64,000 nt of DNA from Pyricularia pennisetigena (GCF_004337985.1 NW_021940921.1:699758-763757), one strand, 5' to 3'. Positions 24,490-36,075 are shown, counted from the first letter of the stretch. Numbers and translations: made by a program. The notes: a model not told the origin generated them from the letters alone.

Positions 24490-24720
24490 TTGGGTTAATA
24501 ATGGGGATACCGCTATAAACGGATAAAAGGCGGGCTATATCCAATTTTTAACTGGCGTACCGGGTGCAAAAAATTTTAAATTAATAAAAAAGGCCTACCA
24601 ATTCCTATTTTCAACGATGTTTTCTTTTTTCGATATTTTGCGTAATTGTGGAATAATAAGGGAATATCGGTCGCAAAAAGGCCAAAAATACCGCTATAAA
24701 CGGCGAAAATCGACAAATTG

Positions 24721-24860
24721 TCCTCAGACCTGAACCAAAGCGTTCTTTGGATGGACCCACAGGTACATTGCAAAGCCGCAATTGAGCCACGAAGTGGAGC
24801 GAAGCGAACGGAGTGGATCAATTGTGGAGCTTTGGGCTTCAGGGATGAGCCCTGAGACTA
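24721..24860 (-). repeat. Short element E2, copy 4
   Basis: Runs from TCCTCAGACCTGAACC to GAGACTA, with the usual GGGCT...AGCCC hairpin. It is preceded by CGCTATAAACGGCG and TCGACAAATTG. Slightly longer than copy 1 through an extra GCGAAGCGAACGGAGTGG-type segment. Confidence 0.75.
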
Positions 24861-25996
24861 AAGTCTGAGGACAACTTGTCGATTTTCGCCGTTTATGGCG
24901 GTATTTCCGTCAATTCGGCGACTAATACTCCGTTATAAAAAAATAAATAAGAATCGTATAAATAAGCGCTCTGCACGTTTAAGATAGCAATTAGTACCGC
25001 TATTAACAACAATTTAATTTATATTTTTATATGTATAATCGGGCGAATTCGCTAGGCCCTGCCTTTAATCCGCTCATGGCGGTACTATCTTTTCGATCTT
25101 ATTTCGATTTTCGATTTTCTTTTACATTCTTTTTGTTTTTTAACCAAAATCCAAACTCTTTGGACGTGGGGGTAGTATGAGTATAAATAACGGTTTATCC
25201 TGTTTTGGTATATAATTTTGATTTTATAAGCCGTTAATTAAGCGGATAGGTAAGGTATATATAATTTTATATACAATTTACAATTTAACCGCTTTTGTAT
25301 TTTTACCAGTTTTAAAGATAATCAAACCAAATATCTAGGGATTGAATAACGTAGATATGCGAATGTCCCCGTGGGGTCCGGTTTATAATATCGGCTTTTA
25401 TAATTTTTCCATTAAAAGAAATGGTAAAATTATACTGCTTTTACTCTTTAATTTTCAATTAATAAAATAACATTGGTAAAAAAGACGTTACATAATATTT
25501 ATCTACCATAATATCCACTTATTGCTGCATTAAAGCTTTTTATAATTTTAGAAACAATTGGGCGAATCATTACCTTTTTAAATAAATTATTTATTAAACT
25601 AAAAATACTAATACTATATTTATTTCAAGCGATAATTGCATGCACTCTCCATCGCTACGCTAATTTAAGGCCCGTCGCTGTAGGAAGATACTTCATCTTT
25701 ATTAAGCATCATTATTCAAAATAATGAATCAAATATAATAGTATATGTTGAAAATTAAAAAATACATTTGATATTCAAATATCTATATAAAGAAAGGAGC
25801 TATACCAGCTGTTTCTGCGTGAAAAACGCTCAAAAAAACCATTTATTGCAACGCAGCTTACCCCATATTTTTGCGATTTTTATTCATATATTTATTCGAA
25901 TTTTCAATTACACACTGTGGTCACACTGTCTTTTTTGCTGTTTGAGTACGAATACAGTACAGATACCCGCCATAAGCGGCGAAAATCGACAAAATG
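24861..25996. other. Non-coding stretch with S module 5
   Basis: Contains an inverted S module (25144-25394) and copies of the border palindrome near 24886-24902 and 25062-25085. The rest is unique AT-rich sequence. Open frames such as 25768-26061 run into the E1 repeat and have no family features, so no gene is called. Confidence 0.5.
25144..25394 (-). repeat. S module 5 (inverted)
   Basis: On the reverse strand the ordered blocks AAAACTGGTAAAAATAC, CCTATCCGCTTAATTAACG and CCCCCACGTCC match modules 1-4. This copy lies outside the tandem duplication and is the most diverged. Confidence 0.6.
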
Positions 25997-26125
25997 TCCT
26001 CAAACTAGAACGAGCGCGATCTTTTCGGCCAATGCAATTGGTCGAAAAACCATGTGGCTGAAAGGTATTTGGAGCGTTCGGTCCCTACTGCGAAGCAGGG
26101 GGGTTTAATTTGAGAATTGAGACTA
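25997..26125 (-). repeat. Short element E1, copy 4 (tandem, first)
   Basis: 129 bp from TCCTCAAACTAGAACGAG to TTGAGACTA. It is immediately followed by another E1 in the same orientation. The lead-in is CGCCATAAGCGGCG and TCGACAAAATG. Confidence 0.8.
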
Positions 26126-26254
26126 TCCTTAGACTAGAACGAGCGCGATCTTTTCGGCCAATGTAATTGGTCGTAAAACCATGTGGCTAAAAGGTATATG
26201 GAGCGTTCCGTCCCAACTGCGAAGCAGCGGGATTTAGTCTGAGCACTGGGACTA
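26126..26254 (-). repeat. Short element E1, copy 5 (tandem, second)
   Basis: 129 bp from TCCTTAGACTAGAACG to TGGGACTA, joined to copy 4 with no spacer and no lead-in palindrome. This junction fixes the unit boundaries as TCC...CTA. Its last three bases are the stop codon of the adjoining gene read on the - strand. Confidence 0.8.
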
Positions 26255-26608
26255 CTCTTTCTCACGAAGGCGTAAAGTCAATGGACTTTGAATCTCATCA
26301 ATTGTATAACCTGCCGGTGGACACTGTATTCCTGGTCGGGTGCTGGCCCAAGATCTTATTTTACAGTCCCCAGATAGGTAAACGACACAAGTTTTCCATT
26401 CACCGGCACGGTTTCCAAAAACCGAGCTTTGGTAACCGAAGGTATAAAAGTCCAATTTCGAAAATGCTTTTGGGTCAATGATATGAATACATTTTTGGTG
26501 TCCTTCAGGCTGCGTTTCCCATATATGGAGGGTGCAATCAAGTGCGGCGAAGGCACTGGGGAAGTTTGCAGCAGCGGTGGCGAAAGCCATAAACGTTATG
26601 AAATGCAT
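26252..26608 (-). CDS. Small secreted Cys-containing protein, candidate effector
   Basis: 118-codon intact frame of normal codon composition, without RIP stops. The start at 26608 is preferred over an upstream ATG at 26686. It gives a clean signal peptide (MHFITFMAFATAAANF...), with a likely cut after SAFA at residue ~21. The mature part has five Cys (in LDC, QKC, KTC, GDC and IQC) and is rich in Trp/Tyr/Gly. No known family recognised. A TATATA-type motif lies about 20-30 bp upstream of the ATG (near 26621-26632). The stop TAG is the end of an E1 repeat. A GTGAGA donor-like site sits just before it, so the original C-terminus may have been longer or spliced. Small secreted proteins in RIP-rich compartments are often host-interaction factors; this role is inference only. 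Confidence 0.6.
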   Translation of the reverse strand: MHFITFMAFATAAANFPSAFAALDCTLHIWETQPEGHQKCIHIIDPKAFSKLDFYTFGYQSSVFGNRAGEWKTCVVYLSGDCKIRSWASTRPGIQCPPAGYTIDEIQSPLTLRLREKE

Positions 26609-27030
26609 AGTCGAATATGTAATGAATATATAAGGAGTGAAAGCGTGGAACAAGGTAAAATAGTTGGAAAGTAGTTGTTTTGTCAAATAATTATGTAGGT
26701 GAAAACTTTGAACTTGTAATTAAGTATTAATTGCAGGCGGGATTTAATTCTTATTTTGATTTCTTATTTTATCCGTTTTACCGCTTGGCAATGGTTTCGG
26801 CGTTGTTTAGTCTTTATTGAATTTCATAAACTGTCAAGATTTAATCAAATGACAAATGTTAATAAAAGTATTCATTTTTCATGCAGCAACTACTATTAAT
26901 AAATAATAATTATAGTTTGTTTTACATTAGCACATAATGCATTTCGTAAAACTATTAATTTTACACGAATAAAGAAATGTGGGCTAATTTATAAATATAT
27001 TAACTATTTTTAGACAATGTACTGTGGTGA
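26609..27030 (-). promoter_or_regulatory. Upstream region of the secreted-protein gene
   Basis: Unique AT-rich sequence between the gene start and LTR-A at 27031. It contains a TATA-like TTATATATTC near 26621-26632. No other gene seen. It lacks the heavy stop-codon erosion pattern only in the sense that it is non-coding, so RIP cannot be judged here. Confidence 0.35.
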
Positions 27031-27603
27031 TGTTAACAATATGGGTTGCTAACAGGGGTTTAGGCATTAGCCTAAGTGCGGCGTGGTGCTGATTGCACTA
27101 TAAAGGCCCGTAATTACAGGGCTTAACTGCACTAAATTATTCACTAAAATGGTTTACTAATTTTGGGATTAATAAATTTAATTTATTAATGGGGGAGATT
27201 TTGCTCTATCTCCCTTATATACTCTCCGACATCGAAGTGGGGGTCCGCACCCCGCAAAGCGTTCCGGTACCGCGCACGATTTTCCGAAAAATTATTTTGT
27301 ATACGTTGTTGGAAAAACACCTTCATTTCCATACAAACCTTTTTTGGGTTCGCATTTATTTGCTACTTTAATAAAAAATTTCAACCCGGTACAGGGTAAT
27401 TGATTCGTAGGTGCGGGGTGGGTGTTAAACCCGGTATAGGGTAAAACCCCATTCGCTAACATTTTGAATCGCAATTCCTGCAACACATAAAATATAATAG
27501 AAAATCCGACAGCCCTAATAACCCCATTTCGATATTATCCATTGTGGCTTATATACAAATAAAAATGGACCCATTACATGCTAAATAAGGCATATAATTA
27601 ACA
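27031..27603 (-). repeat. 3' LTR of Copia-A2
   Basis: Reverse strand begins TGTTAATTATATGCC and ends ATTGTTAACA. A purine-rich tract (AGCAAAAAAAAGCGGG on the - strand) abuts it at 27604. Confidence 0.85.
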
Positions 27604-27808
27604 CCCGCTTTTTTTTGCTACTATTTATATAAAGTCGGAAAACAAAAGTATAAAGAAAATGAAAGTTAAAAAATAAAAAGGATCCCCCTTATGTCCCAAC
27701 CCGATTCGAACTCCCAATATAAGCCCCCTGGATGATTAAGCCCTTTGTACCGACCTGTAACCCCCGAAATGGACGAACCCCCGAATTGGAAAAAACCCCC
27801 AAAATTAT

Positions 27809-27880
27809 GACAACCCCCGGATTCGAACCCCCGATTTGCATAATATTAACCCACGGAATTAACTATTAAACCAGGTAGCT
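27809..27880 (-). other. tRNA-like sequence in Copia-A2
   Basis: On the - strand it has A-box TGGTTTAATAG and B-box GGTTCGAATCC, both matching pol III consensus, with partly pairing ends AGCTACC / GGTTGT. It is followed downstream by two more B-box-like motifs, as in the other A copies. Confidence 0.6.
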
Positions 27881-28159
27881 AATTTGGTTATTTGTTAGTA
27901 ACAGTCCAAATTAAACATATTATATAAGGTATTTTGAATGCGTAAATCGCCCAAAACACGAGCTTTTTCAATTTTAATTCAACCTTTGGTATAAAGTCGG
28001 TATAAATTACTTAATAATTAATCTGTGCAGGGCAAACTCGGGTAATACGGACGGTACTGGGTTAACAAATATCCAATAATGCAAGCAAAAAAAATATAAT
28101 GGGTAATTAACAAACGAATTAATTAAATAATACCGCAAATTTCAATATATAAAAACTAA

Positions 28160-30709
28160 GGTTTTAGGGGTTTAAACCCTATAAACTTTAAAAAAACTTT
28201 GTAAATTGGAAATGTGAAGGGGTTTACTAGGCTATTGGCGGCTATCTGTTTAAATTCCAGGTATTTTAAAATTATTAATCCTTTCATAATTAACTCCCGT
28301 CCGTAGTGAAATTTTAATAACGTATATTTAATACGTTGGTGGTGCGTAGGGTTATGCGCGTTAATTTAAAAAACTTGTATTATTTTTAAATATTGCAATA
28401 AGGCCTTTTATAGGTCGTCTAGTCTTTATAAATAGGCTTTTAAACCATTGTGCTTTACGTAAGGTTTCCGTTAAGGTATTGGTTTCGGTTTTTGTAATAT
28501 TTAAAATTACAATATTAAGTTTTTTACATTTCCACGTTAAAAGGGCCCTAAATAAGGTATACAAATAACCGCAAATGGATTTCAAATTTTCCATAACCCC
28601 CGCCAAAATCGCTATTATTAAAGCCCAATAATTTAAAGCTTTTAAAACCCCCTATTAAAGAATTGGGTGGTAATTCGGCTTTAAACACTTTATATCCGTA
28701 GCAAATAAATAAAGATTCAATACCCGCTAAATAATGTAATAGGTTTTTAACTGCCGTTAAATGGATTATAGTAGTTTTTATTAAAAAACGTAAAAACCGC
28801 TAAACCGCAAAACCGATATCCGGGCGCGTTAATAGCATAAAATACATAAAATGCCGATAATATGCTGTAATAATTTAACCTTTAACGCATTTACGGGCTC
28901 ACCCCCGCTATATTTTAGCAAACCCGGTTATAAGGGAAACGATATAAATTTGCAATTAATTAATCAGAACATTGCTAATATTTCCTTTATATATCAACTT
29001 TAATGGAGTTAAAATAGGCGTTTAGGCCTATCCCTTATAACTTAAACGCCTAATAAATAGTCTGCAGGGCACCTATTTTCCAACGCGTATACTTTATTAA
29101 AACGGGTTTCTAAATCTTAAATATATTGCAATTTAGGATCTATTAGCAGGTAATCGTTTACAAAAGTAACGATAAAATGTTTGGATTTAACGTTATAAAA
29201 GACAGCGGGATTAGAAATTAGCGGTTTAAAACCTTTTTTAAAAAATAGGGTTTTGAATTTGTTTTCCTATTTCTTTGGACCCTGTTTGAAACCGTATAAC
29301 GCCTTTTTCAACTATATAACCTACAATCCTTTCGGGTTATAGCCCATTTCCACTAAAATTTTAGCGGTAATAGGGTTACAGATTCTGGCCCATTCGTTAA
29401 AACCGTTTGGTATTTGCAAACATATTTTTACGTCGGTAAGGTCACTATTTAAAAACGCACCGATAAAATCGATTTTTTCTATTTCCCAATTATATGCATT
29501 AACTATAATTAAAAATATACGCCAGGTAAATAATATATTAATATTAGCAAAAGTTTCGATATAATTTAAACCTTCGACCTGTAAAAAACCGCTAACAACA
29601 AACCTAGCTTTGTATTTGGTAGGCTTATTATTATCATCCTTGTTTAATTTAAATACCGGCCAGGTAAAAACGAGTTTACGGTTTGTAGGCATTTTAATTT
29701 TAGGGATAAAACGGATGGTTTTTGCAATAACGATCTGGTCGAGTTTAAACGTTAAAGCAGCTAACCATTTAGCATTCTCAAGGTTATTGAAAGCCTGTTG
29801 GTAACTATTTAATTCACCGTTTTTAATGGGTTTTTTCTATATTTTTTTTAGTTTAAAATCAAAAATAATGCACGTAATTTATATTTATTAGATATGGGTT
29901 TTCGAATTGCGAATTTAACTCCATAATCTGTATTTTAAGTGCTTAAAACACCAGAATTTCCGTTGTTTTATGTACTGGATTAAATACCGCTACCGTTATA
30001 GGTTTTGGGGGGCGAACGGTAGGCTGTACAAACCTGGCGGGCATTGTATTTTTAGGGTTTAAATATCCTATAACGGGTGGTAATTACCGTATAATAGGTG
30101 GTAAATACCCTGTAATAGATGGTAAATGCCCTATATTTTCAGGGTTTTTTAGGGGATAATTATCCGCTGGAACGCTGTTCATTTCGTTTTTAAATTTAAA
30201 ATTAAAGTCCCCCTTTCAATCTATATTTTGCCCTTTTAAAATTTGTAACGTTTCCCCTGGAATAGCCAAATTTTCAGCGGTTATACCCTTTATAATTTTT
30301 ACGGTAAAGGTTTTGTATACGGTCCGTTTAGCGGGTGCGTAAACCAACGCTGTAGAATTTGATAAATGGGCTAAAAGTCTCAATGTGTTGGTGCGGGGAG
30401 CCAATTTATTAAATTTTTGGCGTTTTTCCAGCGGTATAATAACCTGGTTTACAGTACCGATAACCCGAAAATGCCCTAAACTGGGCTTGTGCGGCAAGCC
30501 AGGTTAAAATTCGGAATAGAATTCCTCGCAGGGTGTTAAATCGCTATTAGTCACCGCTGTACGGTTAACTAAATTAACCACGGTAAATAATAAATAATAT
30601 TATAAATATAATGGTAAACCCGCGGTTATAGTAGTAAACCGATATTTATCCAAAATAACCCTAACGGACCGTTCCGTTAATCCGTTTTAACCGTGGTTAT
30701 AGGGATTCG
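28160..30709 (-). pseudogene. Copia-A2 pol remnant
   Basis: The least eroded copia-A pol here. RNase H at 28361-28606 shows 'YLYTLFRALLTWKCKK' and 'AQWFKSLFIK'. RT at 29321-29692 shows 'KARFVVSGFLQVEGLNYIET' and 'VEKIDFIGAFLNSDL'-like blocks. The integrase end at 30216-30497 holds 'PHKPSLGHFRVIG'. CAG at 29579-29581 (the Gln of GFLQVEG) is TAG in copy A3, a direct RIP comparison. Several stops remain; no product expected. Confidence 0.9.
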
Positions 30710-31367
30710 TGTGAGGAGGTTACGAGATAGAATAAGCTTAATCTTAGACGCGGGGAAAGGTGGATCACGTATAAGGCTGATGGAACGTTAAAATGGCAGA
30801 TAACCGTCTGCTAGCGGGTAATAGAAATAATATATTGTTACACAATCGATTCGTTAAATCGTTGAATCGATAAAGGTATAAAGGTGATAAATCTAAGGCT
30901 AAGTTATGAATTACGTGTTCGAATCCGTAAGTGCAGATCTTCGATCCGGATGTCCGGAATGCGGGGTCACGTCACATGATTTGGCCTTATTCATGTAACT
31001 AACCTGCCGACCTATTCAACTTAACGGTCCATTAAACCTAACGGCCTATTATGCTTATGCATGCATAGAAAATCTGCGACCACAACGGGATTCGAACCCA
31101 CGCATTTCAACAACGTATATATAATATAGATTATGGTACGTGCATTATACCATTAAGCCAAATTATTTATGACGTACTTGTTTTGTTGTTGAAACTATGA
31201 ACAAAAACGTAATATATAATGTTTTGTGTGTATGAACGCGTATACGTTTTATTTATTATTTATTTATTTATTCGATGCAGGGTGACTAATAAAATTAGCC
31301 CGTGCTAGCCGTTATAAAATAATGCAGGGTAGCTAATATAATTAGCCCTGCGCTAACCATATTCACA
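30710..31367 (-). repeat. 3' LTR of Copia-B (658 bp)
   Basis: Reverse strand begins TGTGAATATGGTTAGCGCAG and ends CCTCCTCACA. The PPT (ACGGGGGTA on the - strand) abuts it at 31368. It contains a tRNA-like segment at about 31083-31165, with B-box GGTTCGAATCC and A-box-like TGGCTTAATGG. Confidence 0.9.
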
Positions 31368-31430
31368 TACCCCCGTAATTTATTTATTATATAAAATAAT
31401 AAACAAATTAGCGACTGGATACGTTTTATT

Positions 31431-33060
31431 TTATTTATTTTTATTGTTATTTTCTGCACCGTTATTAACATTTGCATAGGACAATAAATCCTTATGCAAA
31501 GGTCCGGGGACTGATTTCGTTAAAAAGTCAGCTAGATCTAACTTAGTTGGTATATATTTTAACTCAGTTAAATTATTATTTATAGCTTCGCGGCTAAAAT
31601 GATATATTATATCGATATTTTTAGATTTTTTATAAAATTCCGGGTTTTCCGCGAGCTTTATGGTAGACGTATTATCCACTAAAATTCAAGGGGTTTTAAT
31701 GTTAAAACCCAATTTTAGATTATTATTTATATAATTTAGCATATTATTTAAATATATGGTTCTTTTAACGGCATTCCGAAAAACCATATACTCAGCTTCA
31801 ATCGACGATAAAACTACCGTTTTGTGAAGTTGAGAAGTCCAACTTATTATATTGTTATCGTTATTTATGTTATAATTGTTGGACAGGTTAAACATATATC
31901 CAGTAGTGGAACGTTTTTGATTTGGGTCGTTAGCCCAATCAGGGTCTGTATATCCTTTAATTAATAATATATTATCGTTATTTTGGCTTTTATCCTGCAG
32001 GTTTATATTATTTATATTATTTATATTATTTATTAATTTTTCGTTAACGTTATCTTTGTTGGATCCGTTATTGTTAACGTTATGTTGGGATATATTATTA
32101 ACGTTATATTATAGGCCAAAAGTGGGATTTTTTAGCAGATATTTAAAAATATTTTCAAAAATTTTGAAATGTTCAGCCCCAGGATTAGCTATAAACCTGG
32201 CGGTTAAGCACGTGCAATATTTTATATTTGGGCGGCTTTTTATTACTAAATATACTAATGAGCCTACCTTTTGTTGGAAATTGTTAATTTCCTCTTTTGT
32301 AGCTTTATGTTTATTTATATCGAATTTTAAACCTAGTACCCCCGGAATGGTAAAAGGTTTTTCGTTATTTATAATATTGAATTTATTCAATACTTTATTG
32401 GTATAATTTTCCTGGCTAATAAAAGCGGCTTTATTGTTTTTATTTATAGTTATCCTGTTACCCAAAAAATTGGATATAGGTCCCATACATTTTATTTTTA
32501 TATATTTGGATAATCTTTTATACAAAATATCCAATAACGATAAATCGGTATTAAATGCCAAAATATCGTCGACGTGGCAAACCATAATAATGCCAAAAAA
32601 ATTGAGTATTATTATTTTGGCTTATATATACGCTTTCGTCGTATGTGAAAACAGTAAAACCTAGTTTTATCAGCGTTTTGGTAAGGTATTTATACTAAAG
32701 TCTAGGCGCTTGTTTTAAACCATATACGGCTTTATTTAATTTACCCATTTTCTTTATATACTTTTTATCTGTATATAGCCCTGTAGGTAACTTTATATAT
32801 ATTTCAGTATCGATATTTGCGTGTAAAAACGCGTTTTTAACGTTATATTGAATGACGTACCACCCTTTGTATATTGTTAGCATTATAAACATATGCCAGG
32901 TTTCTGTTTTACAAGTTGTAGAAAAGGTATACAGGTAATTAACACCCATAATCTGGTGGAATCCCTGTATTATCCATTTGGTTTTATAATGATACCGTTT
33001 ATTAATATCCGTAATAAAACGAATATTATTTATATTGTTTAAGGGGTTTTTTTTTTAAAA
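31431..33060 (-). pseudogene. Copia-B RT and RNase H remnant
   Basis: RT fragments at 32695-32949 ('VIQYNVKNAFLHANIDTEIY', 'KAVYGLKQAPR') and 32109-32585, starting MVCHVDDILAFN, the YVDD catalytic box as HVDD. RNase H at 31686-31895 ('ISWTSQLHKTVVLSSIEAEY') and 31431-31679 ('DNTSTIKLAENPEFYKKSK', 'LADFLTKSVPGPLHKDL'). Order and motifs are those of copia pol. Frames are separated by stops and shifts. Confidence 0.9.
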
Positions 33061-33519
33061 ACCCAGCGCCCAGTTATAGCTATTTTATTTGGAGGTAAAT
33101 CCGTTATAATAAAGGCATTGGATTCTATTAAGCTATTATTTTCGTTTTTGCAAGCCTGCAGCCAATTTTCCCAATCTTGGTTTTCCATGGCTTATTTATA
33201 GGTATTCGGTTTTATTAACGAAGTTGTTATTAATACGTAATTATTTTCGTTAAAATTAAATTTAGCGACTTATCAATATCACGTATCGTAAATAGAACGT
33301 TATTATATATTTTATATTCTGCAGAATTTATAGCGGGTTTATTTTTTTTACTCATTTTTATAAACGAATTGTTAGCTGTTTGGGGATTATTATTATTGGT
33401 AATAACGCTGTTTTTATCGGCATTTACAACGTTATTCGTATTATTAACGTTATTAATGTTATTTTTATCAACGTTATTGTTTTGATTTATATTTATATTA
33501 TTTACTGGACTTACTTCGA

Positions 33520-34620
33520 AATCTGGTAAGAGAATTCGACCTCGTTTATGTTATTATTATTTATATTGGTATTTTCGTTGTTTATATATAGATAAAATTT
33601 ATCCGTTATAAAGGTAATATCTCTAACCAGGAAATATTTTCTTTTGTATAGGTCCAATATTTTATATATTTTTATATTAGGTGTAAAACCTACTAAAATA
33701 ACAATTTTATTGCGAAGTTCGAGCTTTTTCTATTATGGTTATCGTTATAGTAAATAATATATCCCCAAGGTTGTATATAATTATTTACGTGAAATATATC
33801 ATTATTTATATTATTTTCACTTATGTTGTGAAATATATTGGCTGGCGCTTGTATATTTAAAGCCGTATACGGGGTGTTATTATATAGGTATACAGCGGCC
33901 AATAAAACTTTACCCCATAAATAGTTAGGTGCTTTGCTATTGAATAGCATAGCCCTAACCTTATTAAATAAGGTTAAATTTATACGTTTTATTAACCCAT
34001 TTAACTTTTTTGTATATGCAGGCGTAAAATGGTGTATAATACCGTTATTTTGTAACGCAATTTTAAATTGGTTATTTATATATTCGCCTCCATTATCGGT
34101 AAAAAACTTTTTGATTGTTTTTTTACCATTTATATTAACGGTATTATTATCCATTTGTTTTTTATAAATGTTAAATACCTTTAGGGTATTAACCTTTGTT
34201 TTTAACAATGCAACACGTAAATAACGTAAGGTTTTATCCAAAAATGTTATATAATATTTATAATAATTATACGTCGGTAGATTGATGGGTCCACCTAAAT
34301 CGGAATGGATTCTGTTTAATATATTATAATTTATAATCTTTGCAAAAATCCTGTTTATTTTCCGATTGGATTTTGGAGCTAAACAAATCTCACACGTATA
34401 TTGATTATAATTATATATATCGTTTTTGGATATTTTTATTTTATTTATCTTTATTAATTGCAATGGGGGTCTTAACCCTATACGCCCATATTTAACGTGT
34501 AGTTTATATATTACATTGGAAGAAATATGGTTATTATTCGACTTTTTTTCCGCATATAATATACAATTATTTTCCACAATTTGGGTAGGTAAAATATATA
34601 ACCCATTATATTTTTAACCT
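33520..34620 (-). pseudogene. Copia-B integrase remnant
   Basis: The frame 33693-34577 (294 codons) holds the zinc region (YTCEICLAPKSNR), the first catalytic Asp in HSDLGGPINLP, and the second in FFTDNGGEYINNQF. The expected Glu is replaced: NGLIKRIN has Lys (codon at 33987-33989) where copia has Glu. That G-to-A change fits RIP and would abolish strand transfer. The C-terminal part toward 33520 is shifted. Confidence 0.9.
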
Positions 34621-34678
34621 TTTATTATTTTATGTTTATACTCTTTATATATTACTATTATTTTATTATTTATAAAGG

Positions 34679-34948
34679 TTATAAGAACATTATATAATTG
34701 TGCAATAAAAATATATTAAACTCAAATTCGGGTACATAGTACACGGTCTTTATGGTTTCTGTTATACCTATATCGTTAAATTTAACTTTTATAATTCCCA
34801 TTTTATTTATATTCAAATGGGAAGCATTACCCCATTTAACAGTCGTATTTATATTTTTAACGTCTGTTAAATATTGTATATTGCAACATATATGAATTAT
34901 TGATGCATTATCTACAGTAGAATTGGAGGACTTTATAATAAAATGCAA
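34679..34948 (-). pseudogene. Copia-B protease remnant
   Basis: 90 codons with an aspartic-protease start (VDNASIIHICCN, compare LDSGASxHxC) and the flap region 'VKWGNASHLNI...GIIKVKF', ending VYYVPEFEFNIFLL. Lies between gag and integrase as expected. Confidence 0.85.
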
Positions 34949-35044
34949 TACAATATGTGGATTAGAATCAGAATGAATTAAATTAGGTACAAACGTTGTA
35001 AAACAATACTTTATATTAAATCCATTTCCACGTGTCCCTAAAAT

Positions 35045-36075
35045 TTACTCATTAGCTTTATATTCGTTATAAAGGTATTTATAATTATAAATAAATATAT
35101 AATATACCAAATCTTCAACTTCGCCAGGGGTTAAAATTTCTTCCAACGATACGGTTTTGGATCGACTATTATTATTTCTCCAAGGTGGAAATTTACTGAT
35201 AATATTAACAAAATCGACCTGTTTTTTATAGCGGTTTCCCTTATTATTATTTATTAGTTTCCAACCATTGGAAACCTTTTCGGGGTGAAAAAATCTACAA
35301 ATAGAAACAATATGGCCGTTTAATTTACAGTGTGTATACCGTAAAAGTTTGTTTTTATTTTTCCAATTGGATTTTGTAACCTTTTGGTTATTGATTTTTT
35401 GGTTACGTATAACCATTGCTATTTTATTTATATTATCCTTACCACGCAATTCATTTAAAATATTGGTAAACAATAAATTTACCGTATATTGATTTGAACT
35501 ATTCCGTAAAATTTGATAATATTTTTTGCAAAAAAGGTCCAATTTTTATTTAAATTATTTAAAACCCAGGTTATAGTAACTTTACTTTGGGTAATTAAAC
35601 CTTTAAATTTCAAAATTAAATATAATGTTTTTATTTTATTTAAATAAACCTCGATATTATCGAATAATTCTGGTACGGCCGAAACAAACTCCTTTAATAA
35701 AAGGTAATCCGAAGTAAAACCTTCGGGATTATATAGATTGTTTAATTTTTTCCAGGTTTCGTAAGCAACAATGCATTTTTTTATATGTAAAAAAGGTCCA
35801 TTATCGCACAGCAATTTTATAATAGCTAAAATTTGCGTATTTTTCTTTTTATAATCCAAAGGTTTAAAGGTATTATTACCATTCTGGATACCATTGGGGA
35901 TACCAATGGGTTCCATATTATTATTAGCGTCGAAGCTAATAATAATTCCCTCCTTTTGCTCCAGGGTATATGCGAATCTCTTTATTTCCAAAGCCGTTTA
36001 AGCACGAAAAGCCCAAATAACGTAATTCTCGGTGCCCTTAAGGGTTACTATTGGGATTTTGTCGAAGGTAGCCAT
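35045..36075 (-). pseudogene. Copia-B gag remnant
   Basis: ATG at 36075 (MATFDKIPIVTLKGTENYV), one early TAA near 36000, then an open stretch 35991-35479 with 'AYETWKKLNNLYNPEGF' and 'YLLLKEFVSAVPELFDNIE', typical of copia gag. The second frame, 35542-35045, carries the zinc knuckle YTHCKLNGHIVSIC. The first Cys has become Tyr, consistent with G-to-A mutation. Gag would form the particle; here it is broken into two frames. Confidence 0.85.

Larger units (their letters stand above)
11207..24507. mobile_element. Element X: ~13.3-kb multi-gene repeat, RIP-degraded
   Basis: Bounded on the left by CGCCGTTTATGGCGGTA and on the right by TACCGCTATAAACGG, the same palindromic border motif in opposite orientation. 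Inside are remnants of a + strand gene and several - strand genes, including two helicase families. A second, inverted partial copy (4181-6460) begins at the same left border, which shows that the border is real and that X is repeated. I see no transposase or recombinase motif and no clear long terminal inverted repeats. That X is mobile is inferred from the repeated border. A large segmental duplication of a helicase cluster is an alternative. Confidence 0.5.
27031..30709 (-). mobile_element. Copia-A2, 5'-truncated
   Basis: 3' LTR at 27031-27603 (573 bp), then the tRNA-like segment, RNase H, RT and integrase, all on the - strand. The element stops at 30709 in the integrase core, exactly where a copia-B LTR starts. 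Its missing 5' part is not found in matching orientation on the other side of copia-B. Confidence 0.85.

Noticed and set aside
25768..26061. 97-codon + strand frame
   Set aside because: The second half is E1 sequence read in a frame that recurs with every E1 copy; no signal or domain.
6493..26254. E1/E2 as Helitrons (TC start, hairpin near the 3' end)
   Set aside because: The end is CTA followed by varying bases, not a stable CTRR, and there is no A/T insertion pattern or Rep/helicase of Helitron type.
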